A stretch of DNA of 64,000 nt, from positions 62,001 to 126,000 of the forward strand of contig JAUIHP010000005.1 of the NCBI GenBank assembly GCA_030431975.1, in the 5' to 3' direction. Position numbers and translations under genes: made by a program. The notes under the pieces are model-generated. The model ran no database searches and was not told where the DNA came from. It saw nothing but the letters and a program-made list of their open reading frames with translations. Shown here piece by piece: positions 16,471 through 24,899 of the stretch (the first letter of the stretch is position 1; each line of letters starts with the position of its first letter). This DNA is from a bacterium. GTDB lineage: Bacteria > Eisenbacteria > RBG-16-71-46 > CAIMUX01.

Positions 16471-16980
16471 TTACGCCGACCGGTCGAAGAGGGAGGGTGA
16501 CGAGGACTCGGACGGACGAGGGCCGACTCCAGGCCGCGAGCCGTAGGTTCCGGGACCCAGACTCTTGGAAGCCAACTCGCCGATCCGTGCCCGTTGGGAA
16601 TCGATCCAGTGAGAGCTGCGCGCGGAGAGCCAGGCGCAACGCCGTGTCAGGTCCTCGATGCGCATGCGAAGCAGTCGCGCTTCCTTGCGCAGTTCTTCGA
16701 AGGCCGCCTGCTCCCTGACCGGGATCTTCTTGAGCCAGGCGGAAAATTCTTCCCTACCCGCGAGAATTCCCTGTCGGGCCTGGCTCGCTTCGACTGCGGT
16801 GTTGAGGGCCGACTCCTGGTCGTTCAGGGCCGCTTCCACCTCTACGGCAGGTCGGGCCAGACGCAACGCGCTCCAGACCCCCTGTTGTTTCTCCAAGAGG
16901 TACTGGGAGGCGGCGATCTCTTCCTCGAGAACCGCTCGCACCGTAGCCGGCGACGGAATGGCCGGGGAGTCCGGAACCAT
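16471..16980 (-). CDS. flgN: FlgN-type export chaperone for FlgK/FlgL
   Basis: 169 residues, mostly helical. It fits the FlgN layout: an early helix (LEEEIAASQYLLEKQQGVWSAL), a central REEFSAWLKK.P segment and a long helix (LRKEARLLRMRIEDLTRR). A TYGSRPG motif near the end resembles the Y...G tail of FlgN. The direct position before flgK and flgL, its usual clients, is strong support. The ATG at 16980 has GGAGGAGG upstream. The C-terminus is rich in Pro, Ser and Arg. Confidence 0.75.
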   Translation of the reverse strand: MVPDSPAIPSPATVRAVLEEEIAASQYLLEKQQGVWSALRLARPAVEVEAALNDQESALNTAVEASQARQGILAGREEFSAWLKKIPVREQAAFEELRKEARLLRMRIEDLTRRCAWLSARSSHWIDSQRARIGELASKSLGPGTYGSRPGVGPRPSESSSPSLFDRSA

Positions 16981-17010
16981 GGGTGACCTCCTCCTGGGTC
17001 GATGTCCCTC

Positions 17011-17027
17011 GTGGGCGGCATGCCCAC
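17011..17027 (-). other. hairpin upstream of flgN
   Basis: GTGGGC-ATGCC-GCCCAC is a perfect 6-bp stem in the 95-base spacer between the TauE-like gene and flgN, about 30 bases before the flgN start. No U-run follows it. Confidence 0.4.
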
Positions 17028-17075
17028 ACCACGGAGATCGACCGGAGTGCGGGGTTTCTTGATTTTTGTGAGGGC

Positions 17076-17810
17076 TTACCCGAAGAGAGGATCGACGACG
17101 AGACGGAGAGCCAGAAGGAGCAGGACGACGCGGAACGCTACCTGGAACTTGTCCTCAGGTGTCCGCCCCAGCAACCAGGTGCCGAGGAAGGTTCCGCCGA
17201 CGGCGCAGGCCAGGAGCGGAAGGATGAGGTCGAGGTGCGACCGGTAGTCGAATCCCAAACTGAGAAAGGCCGGGACCTTGAGCCCGTGACCAAAGACTTG
17301 CAGGAAGGCTTTCGTGGCAACGATCCGCTTCCGGTCCAGGTCCTTGCGAAGGAAGAATGCCGCCAGGTACGGACCCGCCGCACCGACCAGAAGGGTCAGG
17401 ATTCCCGCACCGACACCGGCCGGCAGAAACACCCACTTTGACTTCCCAAGCTCGAGCCGCTTTGGCTTCCACCGATCCCAGGCCAGGAAAGCCAGCACGA
17501 AAAGTCCGATGGCGGGACGAAACCAGGACAGGTCCGAGTCATTGTAGAGAGGTCGGGCCAGAAGCACGCCGACGATGAGACCCGGAACGTAGAACGCCGC
17601 GATGGACCACTCGACGTGCGGCAGAAGGCGAAGCGCGCGCGTGCCGTTGCTGGTGAGCTGGACGATTCCGTGAATGGGAACGACCAGGACCGGATCGAGG
17701 ACCGCGGCCATGACCGCGATGAGCATCACTCCCCCACCCATTCCGATGATGCCCGAGACCGTCGCAGACGCCAAAGCGGCGATGATCAGAATCCAGAAGT
17801 CGTGACTCAT
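17076..17810 (-). CDS. TauE/SafE-family sulfite/anion exporter (second of a pair)
   Basis: 244 residues from the ATG at 17810, which overlaps the stop of the first copy as ATGA. It is predicted to have about 8 membrane helices. The family's Gly-rich motif occurs in GIIGMGGGVMLIAVMA in the first half, with a related turn GAAGPYLAAFF in the second. TauE/SafE proteins move organosulfur or other anions out of the cell; the substrate is not predictable. It shows only distant similarity to its neighbour, so the pair may act together or have diverged. An in-frame extension upstream is antisense-like composition, not part of the gene. Confidence 0.8.
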   Translation of the reverse strand: MSHDFWILIIAALASATVSGIIGMGGGVMLIAVMAAVLDPVLVVPIHGIVQLTSNGTRALRLLPHVEWSIAAFYVPGLIVGVLLARPLYNDSDLSWFRPAIGLFVLAFLAWDRWKPKRLELGKSKWVFLPAGVGAGILTLLVGAAGPYLAAFFLRKDLDRKRIVATKAFLQVFGHGLKVPAFLSLGFDYRSHLDLILPLLACAVGGTFLGTWLLGRTPEDKFQVAFRVVLLLLALRLVVDPLFG

Positions 17811-18562
17811 CCGCTGCCTCCCGAGAAGAGCAGCTTGGCCACCGCGCCCAGTGCGGAGATCAGCACGACGTAGCGAACCCACCTGAGCCCGTGCCCCACC
17901 ACCCAGTGGGCGCCGAGGATGCCTCCCGCGACGTTGCCGATGGCCAGGATCAGTCCCGCCGTCCAGTTGACCTGTCCGGAGTAGGCAAAGTAGGCCAGCG
18001 CTGCCGCGTTGTAGATCGCGGCCAGCGCAAACTTGAGAGCGTTCCCGCGAACGACGTCGAAACCCGCGCCCAGGACGAAGAATCCCAGCACGAAGGTTCC
18101 GATGCCGACTTGGAGAAACCCTCCGTAGAAGCCCAGGAGAGCGATGATCGGCCAGTGCCAAAGCTGGATCCGCCCTCCCTCCGGAGCCTCGCGGGTCCAT
18201 TTCTTCGGGTCGAGGAACAGCGTCACGATCATGAGGGCGAGAAGAACGGCGGAAACGCGCCGAAAGAGATCTTCGTCGAGGTGGGACGCGAGCATCGCTC
18301 CCGGAATCGCACCCAGGACCATCGGCGGCAGGACCTTGGGAAGCGAGGACCAGGGCATGACCCCGTGTCGATGGTAGGTTGCCGTTCCGGACGCGCATTG
18401 CAGCACGATCGCGATACGGTTGGTCGCGTTGGCTACCTGCGGCGGAAGCCCGGCCGCCATGAGCAGGGGAAACGTGATGAACGATCCGCCGCCCGCAAAC
18501 GCGTTGGCGACGCCGGCAAAGAAGCCGCCGATGATGAGGACCGTGGCGTCGAGCGGGCTCAC
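17807..18562 (-). CDS. TauE/SafE-family permease (first of a pair)
   Basis: 251 residues from a GTG at 18562 that overlaps the uracil-DNA glycosylase stop as GTGA. The N-terminal motif GGFFAGVANAFAGGGSFITFP and the later YGGFLQVGIGTF are the two TauE/SafE repeats. About 8 membrane helices span nearly the whole protein. The direct overlap with an unrelated DNA repair gene upstream and another permease downstream suggests co-transfer as one cassette into the flagellar cluster. Confidence 0.85.
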   Translation of the reverse strand: MSPLDATVLIIGGFFAGVANAFAGGGSFITFPLLMAAGLPPQVANATNRIAIVLQCASGTATYHRHGVMPWSSLPKVLPPMVLGAIPGAMLASHLDEDLFRRVSAVLLALMIVTLFLDPKKWTREAPEGGRIQLWHWPIIALLGFYGGFLQVGIGTFVLGFFVLGAGFDVVRGNALKFALAAIYNAAALAYFAYSGQVNWTAGLILAIGNVAGGILGAHWVVGHGLRWVRYVVLISALGAVAKLLFSGGSG

Positions 18563-19272
18563 GAGATCCCCCGGATCTCATTTGCGCGCCGGAAGATTTT
18601 CGAGAACATCGCTCGGGTCAAACGTCCGGTCTGAGTGTTTTGTCGACTGGGATGGTAGGAGCCGATCAGCGTTCGGTCCGGCGACGCCCACTCCGCGCCG
18701 TGTGCGAACCGCGGAGGCGGACTTTCCGGGAGTGATTCCCACGGCCCCTCCGGATCCTTCCACAAACGCACGACTTCGTCCCAGGCGAGCTTTCCCAGGG
18801 CGACGACGACCGGCGCGGTTCGTACGCGGTGCAACTCTTCGTAGAAGAAGCCGCGGCAGGTCTCGACCTCGGCGGCGACCGGTCGATTTCCGGGAGGGAC
18901 ACAGCGGACGACATTGGTGATCCGGGTGCGATGGAGTTTGAGACCGTCGCGGCGATGTTTGCACTCGGGCTGATTGGCCAGACCGTGTTCGTGGAGAGCA
19001 CGAAAGAGAAAGTCACCGGAAGAATCACCGGTGAACATGCGTCCCGTGCGGTTGGCGCCGTGCGCTCCCGGCGCAAGGCCGACGATGAAAACTTCGACAC
19101 GGTGGTCGCCGAACGACGGAACCGGCTTACCCCAGTAGTCGTCGTCGAGGTAGGCGCGGCGTTTGACGCGAGCCACGTCTTCCCGATGGTCGACGAGGCG
19201 AGGACAGCGACGACATCGAACGATCTCTTTCTCGAGAGCGGTCCAACTGCGCGCCCGTTGTGCCTTCGCCAA
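18559..19272 (-). CDS. family 5 uracil-DNA glycosylase (UdgB-like)
   Basis: 237 residues from a TTG at 19272 with GGAGG 5 bases upstream. Cysteines at RCRRCPRL plus later C residues (PECKH, VRCVPPGN) are placed for the 4Fe-4S cluster of family 4/5 enzymes. Motif 1 reads GLAPGAHGANRTGRMFTGD, the family 5 form, with Ala in place of a catalytic acid. Motif 2 reads GSYHPSRQNTQTGRLT. The enzyme should remove uracil and deaminated purines from DNA. It is unrelated to the flagellar genes around it. Confidence 0.88.
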   Translation of the reverse strand: MAKAQRARSWTALEKEIVRCRRCPRLVDHREDVARVKRRAYLDDDYWGKPVPSFGDHRVEVFIVGLAPGAHGANRTGRMFTGDSSGDFLFRALHEHGLANQPECKHRRDGLKLHRTRITNVVRCVPPGNRPVAAEVETCRGFFYEELHRVRTAPVVVALGKLAWDEVVRLWKDPEGPWESLPESPPPRFAHGAEWASPDRTLIGSYHPSRQNTQTGRLTRAMFSKIFRRANEIRGIS

Positions 19273-19365
19273 TCCAACCTCCGTTTCGATCGAATCGCGA
19301 AGATAGCACGATCAGAGGTGTTTTGCGTTGGGGGCGTCGGGGCGTCGGGGGCGTTGGGGGCGCGG

Positions 19366-20178
19366 TTAACGGAGAGTGGTCAGGTCATTCTCGATCCGGA
19401 ACTTCCGCTCGAGTTCGAGAACCCGATCGACATAGTGCTCCGTCTCGCGATACGGCGGAATCCCGTCGTACTTCGCCACCGCACCCGGTCCGGCGTTGTA
19501 GGCAGCGAGAGCCTTGCGCACGTCACCAAACCGGTCGAGCTGTTGGCGAAGGTAGTTCGCGCCGCCGCGAAGGTTCTCTTCGGCGTCAAAGGGATTGTCC
19601 ACTCCGACCTCCTCGGCCGTCCCCGGCATCAGTTGCAGCAGGCCCTGAGCTCCCTTCGAGGAAACGGCGCGGGGATTCCCTCCCGACTCGACTTCGACCA
19701 TGGCACGAAGAAGTGTCGGAGGCACATTCTGCTCGGTCGCGGCCGCGTGGATCATGCCCTCGAGACTTGACGGCGGAGCACCGGACGCAGTTTGTCCCGG
19801 CGGCGTCATCGACGGTAACGGCCACTGATCCGTGAGGCTTCGGGTCAGAGCTTCTTCGACAAAGTAGGAGTAGACTCCGCTTCCCGATCCTCCCGACAAT
19901 CCTCCGTTTGCAATACTGGAAGTCATCGGCTCCAGCACTTCCCGAAGAATCGCCGCCTGCAGTTCCCGCTCGACCGTCGTCACCATTTCGTTCCGGTCGG
20001 AAGGAGACGTCTTTGGATCCTGGGTCAGGGCCTTTCCCAACACGGCTTCGAACCGTGATCCTCCCTCCAGAGGAATGAAGGATCCACGATCGGAAGAAAG
20101 AGTCGTCGTCACCGTCGACCGGATTTCGGACGGACGAGGCGAGAGCGGAATGCCTTTGATCGGTAGCTCGGAACTCAT
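19366..20178 (-). CDS. flgJ: FlgJ rod-cap-like domain fused to a soluble lytic transglycosylase
   Basis: 270 residues. Residues 40-115 resemble the FlgJ rod-binding domain (RFEAVLGKAL, AAILREVLEPM, GVYSYFVEEAL). Residues 138-262 form a family 1 lytic transglycosylase domain with catalytic Glu about E164 (VESGGNP) and the SKGAQGLLQLMPGTA and AYNAGPGAV motifs. In Salmonella the second domain of FlgJ is a glucosaminidase; the SLT version serves the same task of opening peptidoglycan for the rod. It lies 9 bases after flgI, the usual flgI-flgJ order. Confidence 0.85.
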   Translation of the reverse strand: MSSELPIKGIPLSPRPSEIRSTVTTTLSSDRGSFIPLEGGSRFEAVLGKALTQDPKTSPSDRNEMVTTVERELQAAILREVLEPMTSSIANGGLSGGSGSGVYSYFVEEALTRSLTDQWPLPSMTPPGQTASGAPPSSLEGMIHAAATEQNVPPTLLRAMVEVESGGNPRAVSSKGAQGLLQLMPGTAEEVGVDNPFDAEENLRGGANYLRQQLDRFGDVRKALAAYNAGPGAVAKYDGIPPYRETEHYVDRVLELERKFRIENDLTTLR

Positions 20179-20187
20179 GACCGCGCC

Positions 20188-21306
20188 CTAGAGGATGACC
20201 AGCTCGGCGTCCAGAGCGCCTGCTTCTTTCAGGGCCTGGAAGATGGCGATGACGTCTCGCGGGGAAACACCCAATGTGTTCAGTGCATCCGCCAGCTCAC
20301 TGAGAGACGAGCTCGACGGCAGCGAGAAGAAGGACGCCCTTTCGTCATCGACATCGATCTCGGAGTTTTCCGCTCGCTCGGTCTCCGTGCCCGGAGGGCT
20401 GAACGGCTCGGGCGTGTAGACATCCGTTTTGTTGTCGATGCGAATGGAAAGATTTCCGTGGGCAATGGCGACGGGACGAATGCGAACATCCCCGCCGGCG
20501 ACGATGGTTCCGGTCCGTTCGTTGATGACGACCCGCGACGGAACGCCGGGCTCAACCTGCACTTCGCCGAGCTGGGCCATGAGTGAAACCAGAGACGGAA
20601 CTCCCTCCGTCGGGATTCGAACCGTTCCCGGATCGACGGCAACCGCTCCCGGTTGCACCGCAGAAACGGCGTCGGCGATCCGCTGGGCGGTGACCACATC
20701 CGGACGGTTGAGACCCAAGTCGAGGAACTCCGCGTCCAACGTCATACCCAACTCACGTTCGACGAGTGCACCGCTGGGAATGCGCCCCACGGTTACGGAG
20801 TTTTGCGAGACCGAAGACCCGTCCGGGCTGTCCGCGCTGAAACCGCCGACAGAAATCGGTCCCTGCGCTACGGCATAAACACGACCGTCCGCGCCTTCCA
20901 GCGGAGTCTGAATGAGGATGCCGCCACGCAGCGAACTGGCGTCCCCGATCGACGCGACCGTGACGTCGATCCGGCTGCCCTGCCGGGAGTAGGCCGGCAA
21001 TGTCGCCGTAACCATGACCGCGGCCACGTTCTTTACGTTCATTTCGTCCGGGGACACGGTGAGACCGACGCTTTCCAACAGGTGACTCATCGAGCGAAGC
21101 GTAAAACCCGTGCCTTTCTTGTCGCCGGTGCCGTCCAATCCCATGATGAGTCCGTAACCGACCAGCTGGTTTTCACGCACACCGCGGAAGTGGGCCAGAT
21201 CCCGGATGCGTGCCGCTTCCGTCACCGAAGTAGCTACGGTGAGGAACGCGATCCAGAGCGCGATGACGGCGCGAATCTGAAACGGAAGCGACCGGACGAT
21301 AGGCAT
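20188..21306 (-). CDS. flgI: flagellar P-ring protein FlgI
   Basis: 372 residues. A cleavable signal peptide (hydrophobic 12-30, ending SVTEAA) is followed by RIRDLAHFRGVRENQLVGYG and IMGLDGTGDKKGTGFT, both hallmarks of FlgI. The C-terminus SVSPRDVIAIFQALKEAGAL-like stretch is also typical. FlgI forms the periplasmic P-ring around the rod. A Ser-rich insertion (SLPSSSSL) precedes the last helix region. ATG at 21306 with GGAGC upstream; it lies 24 bases after flgH. Confidence 0.96.
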   Translation of the reverse strand: MPIVRSLPFQIRAVIALWIAFLTVATSVTEAARIRDLAHFRGVRENQLVGYGLIMGLDGTGDKKGTGFTLRSMSHLLESVGLTVSPDEMNVKNVAAVMVTATLPAYSRQGSRIDVTVASIGDASSLRGGILIQTPLEGADGRVYAVAQGPISVGGFSADSPDGSSVSQNSVTVGRIPSGALVERELGMTLDAEFLDLGLNRPDVVTAQRIADAVSAVQPGAVAVDPGTVRIPTEGVPSLVSLMAQLGEVQVEPGVPSRVVINERTGTIVAGGDVRIRPVAIAHGNLSIRIDNKTDVYTPEPFSPPGTETERAENSEIDVDDERASFFSLPSSSSLSELADALNTLGVSPRDVIAIFQALKEAGALDAELVIL

Positions 21307-21330
21307 GAAAGGCTCTGCTCCGTAGTGGAT

Positions 21331-21972
21331 CTAAAAGATCCAGCTGAGAATGCGATGGAAGATGCCGGGACGGGACGAACTCTTGCCGATGCCCTTTCCG
21401 TCGTACTCGATCCGCACTTCGGACAGAAGGGTGCTTTGGATCGTGTTGTCGGACCGGATGTCCTCCGGACGAGCTACACCATGTAGGGTGAATCGGTCCT
21501 CTTCACCGTTGAGCGTAATCAGCCGGGAGCCCTCGATGATGAGGTGCCCGTTCGGCCGGATGTCCCGAACCACCGCGGTCAAAGTGGTGGTCAGGTTGCC
21601 GGACAGCGACACGGAACCGCTTCCGTCCAGCTCGTTCTTGGTTTCCGCATCGAAACCGAAAAGAGGCAGGAAGTCGAGGGAGCCCGTGCCCGGGCCACCC
21701 GAGGCTTCGATCGAGGCTTCCTTGCTTGCCGAGAGGCTCGAACGGTTCGATCCGGTGGCGCTTTCGGAGACCCGAATCGTGATGAGGTCACCGACCTGCA
21801 TCGCTTTGCGATTCGTGTAGCGGAATCCGGTTCGGTCATCCCAGAGAGAACCGGAGTCATCCGCCACGGCCGATCCGGCAGTAGCGAGGAGGAGAATCAG
21901 AGTCCCCAATAGTGCGGCCGGGATTCCAGTGAGACGTGCGGCGACACGTGCGTTGGGATGTGTGCTCTTCAT
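21331..21972 (-). CDS. flgH: flagellar L-ring protein FlgH without a lipobox
   Basis: 213 residues from the ATG at 21972, which overlaps the flgA stop as ATGA. Family motifs are SLWDDRTGFRYTNRKAMQVGDLITI and, near the C-terminus, the region GVARPEDI.SDNTI and EVRIEYDGKG. FlgH forms the outer-membrane L-ring. The signal peptide ends in ATAGSAVADD with no cysteine anywhere near it, so the usual N-terminal lipidation of FlgH seems absent. Starting upstream would not restore a lipobox. Confidence 0.92.
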   Translation of the reverse strand: MKSTHPNARVAARLTGIPAALLGTLILLLATAGSAVADDSGSLWDDRTGFRYTNRKAMQVGDLITIRVSESATGSNRSSLSASKEASIEASGGPGTGSLDFLPLFGFDAETKNELDGSGSVSLSGNLTTTLTAVVRDIRPNGHLIIEGSRLITLNGEEDRFTLHGVARPEDIRSDNTIQSTLLSEVRIEYDGKGIGKSSSRPGIFHRILSWIF

Positions 21973-22916
21973 GATCCGCTTCGCTTTGATTCGACCCGGA
22001 CACGTCCGGGAGACTCGACCATGGCCACACAATCGTGGCGCGCGCCTTCGACACGAACAGAGACGCGATCTCCCATCCAGCCGTCCTTCCTGGCCAATCC
22101 GACGGTGTGCAGTTGAAGACCCGGGGCGCTGTAGACCACCGCCACTGTTTCACCCCGGCGAACGAAAGGCGCCGGGCCCAGATCGTCTTCGTGAAGCCAG
22201 GCGCCAGCGGAAAGGGGACGCAGAGGAACCAAACCCTCGGGAGGTTCGACGCGGTTCACTCCCGGCGGAAACCACCCCGGAACCAGTTCGACATCTTGCG
22301 CTTCCAAAACCTCGCCCTTACGAAGAGCTCTGGCCAAACGGTAGCCGTCACCGTGGACTTCGACTGCGCCGGTCACGAGCAGTCGCCCCGTCTGCAAACC
22401 CTCGCCGTAGACGACGCGGGCCACAACCTGGTCGGAACAAGGATCACCCGGCACCAGTTCGACGCGAACGGAAGGTTCCGCGACGAGCCGCTCCCGCATC
22501 GACTGCGAAAGCGTCCATCGAACCCGGAGTCTCTCCTGCCCGCAGTTCTCGGCTACGGTGTGAACGACGTCATTGAAGAGATCCGCAGCAGCAGCTTCCA
22601 CGCCGGCGGACTCATCTACTTCGAGATCTTCGGTGCGAGACGGGATGCGACTTCCTGTCGCATCCTCGAGGAACACATCCCTGTTCCCCGTCTCGTCCGA
22701 AGTCGCTCTTGTGTCGGGCGCCGTGAGCAGTATCCAGCCGGCGCCCATGATACCGAGGCAGAGGCGAACAAAGAGGGAAGAGAACGGCGGGAGACTCCTG
22801 CTCTGCGCACAAGACCGAACCCGTTCCCCCCGGTTTCCCGGTGAGTTCGATCGGCCATGCACCGCCGTCCATGGCGCCCGCCGATCTCTTCCCTCCTTGT
22901 TGCCTGCTTGATTCAA
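21969..22916 (-). CDS. flgA: P-ring assembly chaperone FlgA
   Basis: Up to 315 residues from a TTG at 22916; the start is uncertain because no good ribosome site is in frame (an ATG at 22748 would give 259 residues but a poor signal peptide). The C-terminal SAF domain has RLARALRKGEVLEAQDVELV, PLSAGAWLHEDDL and PFVRRGETVAVVY, typical of FlgA. A hydrophobic segment near residues 45-65 is the likely export signal. FlgA guides FlgI assembly in the periplasm. It lies just after flgG and overlaps flgH by 4 bases. Confidence 0.85.
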   Translation of the reverse strand: MNQAGNKEGRDRRAPWTAVHGRSNSPGNRGERVRSCAQSRSLPPFSSLFVRLCLGIMGAGWILLTAPDTRATSDETGNRDVFLEDATGSRIPSRTEDLEVDESAGVEAAAADLFNDVVHTVAENCGQERLRVRWTLSQSMRERLVAEPSVRVELVPGDPCSDQVVARVVYGEGLQTGRLLVTGAVEVHGDGYRLARALRKGEVLEAQDVELVPGWFPPGVNRVEPPEGLVPLRPLSAGAWLHEDDLGPAPFVRRGETVAVVYSAPGLQLHTVGLARKDGWMGDRVSVRVEGARHDCVAMVESPGRVRVESKRSGS

Positions 22917-22928
22917 TTCGCTAACCCG

Positions 22929-23714
22929 TTAGGCCGGTCGGATGCTGACGGCGGTCCGCATCATTTCGTCCGCGGACTCGATGGCCCGCGAGTTCACTTC
23001 GAAAGCCCGCTGCGCCAGAATCATCTGAATCATTTCGTCAACGATCTCCACGTTGGAACGTTCGAGGGCTCCTTGAACGATCGTCCCGAAACCCAGTTCG
23101 CCCGGCGTCGAAAGTTGTGCCGCGCCACTCGCACCGGTTTCCGCGTAGAGGTTCTGGCCCTCAGCGGAAAGACCGGCCGGGTTACTGAACCGCGCCAACA
23201 GCAACTGACCGACTTCCGTCGCTCCGGCCGTTCCAGCCTGCTCGACAAGGATCCGTCCGTCAGCAAGGATGGCCACACTCACAGCATCGTCCGGCAACGT
23301 AATCTCCGGCTGGACCGCGTAGCCCTGCGCGGTGACCAATCGGCCGTCCGCATCGAGGCGGAGCGCACCGTCGCGGATATAGGCCTGCGAGCCGTCCAGT
23401 TTGTTCACCTGCAGAAACCCGTCGCCCTGAATGAGAACGTCGAGCGGGTTTCCGGTCACTTCAGAGTCGCCCTGGGTCAGGATCTTCTGCGTGTCGGCAG
23501 CGCGACTTCCATGTCCCACCTGAAGCGGAGCCGGGCGCGTGCCCGGTGCGCCGTCTCCAGCGGGCGAAAGCGTCTGATAGAGCAGGTCCTCGAATCCGGG
23601 ACGGCTCTTCTTGTAGCCCGTCGTGTTGACGTTGGCCAGATTGTGGGCAACCGTGTCGAGGAAGAGCTGCTGTGCTTTCATCCCGGACGCGGCGCTTCGC
23701 ATGGCTCTAAGCAA
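22929..23714 (-). CDS. flgG: flagellar distal rod protein FlgG
   Basis: 261 residues from a TTG at 23714 with GGAGAG upstream; the in-frame ATG four codons later is too far from the ribosome site. N-terminal motif AHNLANVNTTGYKKSR and C-terminal NVEIVDEMIQMILAQRAFEV are diagnostic of FlgG, and the length of about 261 is standard. FlgG forms the distal rod. It follows flgF and precedes flgA, the common order flgF-flgG-flgA-flgH-flgI-flgJ. Confidence 0.96.
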   Translation of the reverse strand: MLRAMRSAASGMKAQQLFLDTVAHNLANVNTTGYKKSRPGFEDLLYQTLSPAGDGAPGTRPAPLQVGHGSRAADTQKILTQGDSEVTGNPLDVLIQGDGFLQVNKLDGSQAYIRDGALRLDADGRLVTAQGYAVQPEITLPDDAVSVAILADGRILVEQAGTAGATEVGQLLLARFSNPAGLSAEGQNLYAETGASGAAQLSTPGELGFGTIVQGALERSNVEIVDEMIQMILAQRAFEVNSRAIESADEMMRTAVSIRPA

Positions 23715-23800
23715 TCTTCACTCTCCTGTTTCCTCTGCCGTTCCCACTTCACTTCCACTACCACCGGCTGCGACCGTGCTGCCACTGTGCAGCGACGGAG

Positions 23801-24547
23801 CTACGACGAAGCCCAACGGACGAGCTGGGCGACACTCTGATCCTGTGTCATCAACGCGGACTGGTTGGCTTCGTAGTTTCGAAGCACCGCCATCATTTCG
23901 ATCATGGTCGAGACCGGGTCGACGTTGGACGCTTCCAACGAGCCCTGCGCGACCTGAAACACTTCCAAATTGGTCCCCGGTGCGTCAGACAGGAGAAGTC
24001 CCCGTCCACCGTGGCGGAGCGCGCTCGCGTCATCGAACGCAACGACCTGAAGCCGTCCCACCGCTTCGCCGTCGACCAGAATCATCCCATCAGCCTGGAC
24101 ACCAAAGGTCGCTCCCTCCGGAAGCTCGACCGGGCCGCCGTCCGCCAGAATCGGGTAGCCGCTGGAATGAAGCAGTTGCCCTTCGGGGCTGCGCGACAAA
24201 GACCCGTTTCGCGTGTAGGCCGTACCCGTCTCCGCCTGCACGGAGAAGAAACCGTCACCGACCAACGCCACGTCGAGTGGACGATGTGTCGGATCCAGTG
24301 CCGCCGGATCCAAAACCAACTGCGAGTGCACGGACGGGCCGTTCACTCGAAACTGTCCCGGAGGAAGGGCACCCGCAGCCGGCTCTCCTGTCAGAGACGG
24401 TCCGTTTGCCGCGGCCAGTCGTTCGAAACCGACGTGGTCCGCGCGGTAGCCCGGCGTCGACATGTTGGCCAGGTTGTTGGCCAGGATCTCCTGCGCTCGC
24501 GAGAGCGGAGTCAGGGCCGAGGCTGATATGCGAATGCCCGAGTTCAT
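23801..24547 (-). CDS. flgF: flagellar proximal rod protein FlgF
   Basis: 248 residues from the ATG at 24547. N-terminal EILANNLANMSTPGYRADH is the rod-protein signature; C-terminal EASNVDPVSTMIEMMAVLRN closes the family fold. The shorter length and position before FlgG favour FlgF over a second FlgG. GGAGG lies about 14 bases upstream, within the predicted 5' end of a transcript from a sigma-54-like promoter. It is the first gene of the flgF-flgJ operon. Confidence 0.9.
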   Translation of the reverse strand: MNSGIRISASALTPLSRAQEILANNLANMSTPGYRADHVGFERLAAANGPSLTGEPAAGALPPGQFRVNGPSVHSQLVLDPAALDPTHRPLDVALVGDGFFSVQAETGTAYTRNGSLSRSPEGQLLHSSGYPILADGGPVELPEGATFGVQADGMILVDGEAVGRLQVVAFDDASALRHGGRGLLLSDAPGTNLEVFQVAQGSLEASNVDPVSTMIEMMAVLRNYEANQSALMTQDQSVAQLVRWASS

Positions 24548-24899
24548 AGTTCCAGGTACTTTCCTCCGGCTGTTATTCAGGCAGGAGCCATGCCAAGTAC
24601 GAGGGGAAACGGACAACGTCAGGCTGAGAGTGGCGGGTTCCCCCGAGCAAACCGTTGTAGATGCGACAGTTTCGCCCTGATGGTGACGCGGACGGGACGG
24701 CGAATTCCGGCTCGCTCACCCGATTCCAAGCGCGGCCTGCGTTCTTGGGCGAGCCTCAAGTGGGCAAAGACGGACCGGCGCCCGGCATGTTTTTCGCCCC
24801 TCAGCCAACCGCTCTTCGCCGGAGACGTTGGACCTCCCGCGCCTTAGGGAGTAAGGTCTTCGCGACGAAACCGGCCCGCTCGATGGAGTTCTGGTTCCC
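24548..24899. other. divergent promoter region between flgF and the phosphatase gene
   Basis: 352 bases without a gene separate two divergently transcribed genes. The flgF side has a sigma-54-like promoter. On the phosphatase side I see no convincing -35/-10 pair, only a moderate ribosome site (GGAG, 11 bases before the ATG at 24900). Confidence 0.6.
24580..24596 (-). promoter_or_regulatory. sigma-54-like promoter of the flgF operon
   Basis: The minus strand reads TTGGCATGGCTCCTGCC, with GG and GC 10 bases apart as sigma-54 requires, and matches to 10 of 13 defined bases of TTGGCACG-N4-TTGCA. The expected start at about 24569 is 22 bases before the flgF ATG. This fits class II flagellar genes driven by NtrC-type regulators. 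Confidence 0.6.

Noticed and set aside
17036-17062. Second sigma-28 promoter upstream of flgN
   Set aside because: TCAAGAAA and GTCGATCT are the right kind of elements, but the spacing is one base too long and both are imperfect; not listed as a feature.
17076-18581. A single 501-codon frame suggesting a fused TauE protein
   Set aside because: The first half is out of frame with the upstream permease, which has its own intact frame; the ATG at 17810 with an ATGA overlap is the true start of the second.
22612-22872. Short frame starting at an ATG after AAGGAGG, upstream part of flgA
   Set aside because: It is in another frame inside flgA, is Arg/Ser/Pro-rich without a domain, and the ribosome site spacing is too long.
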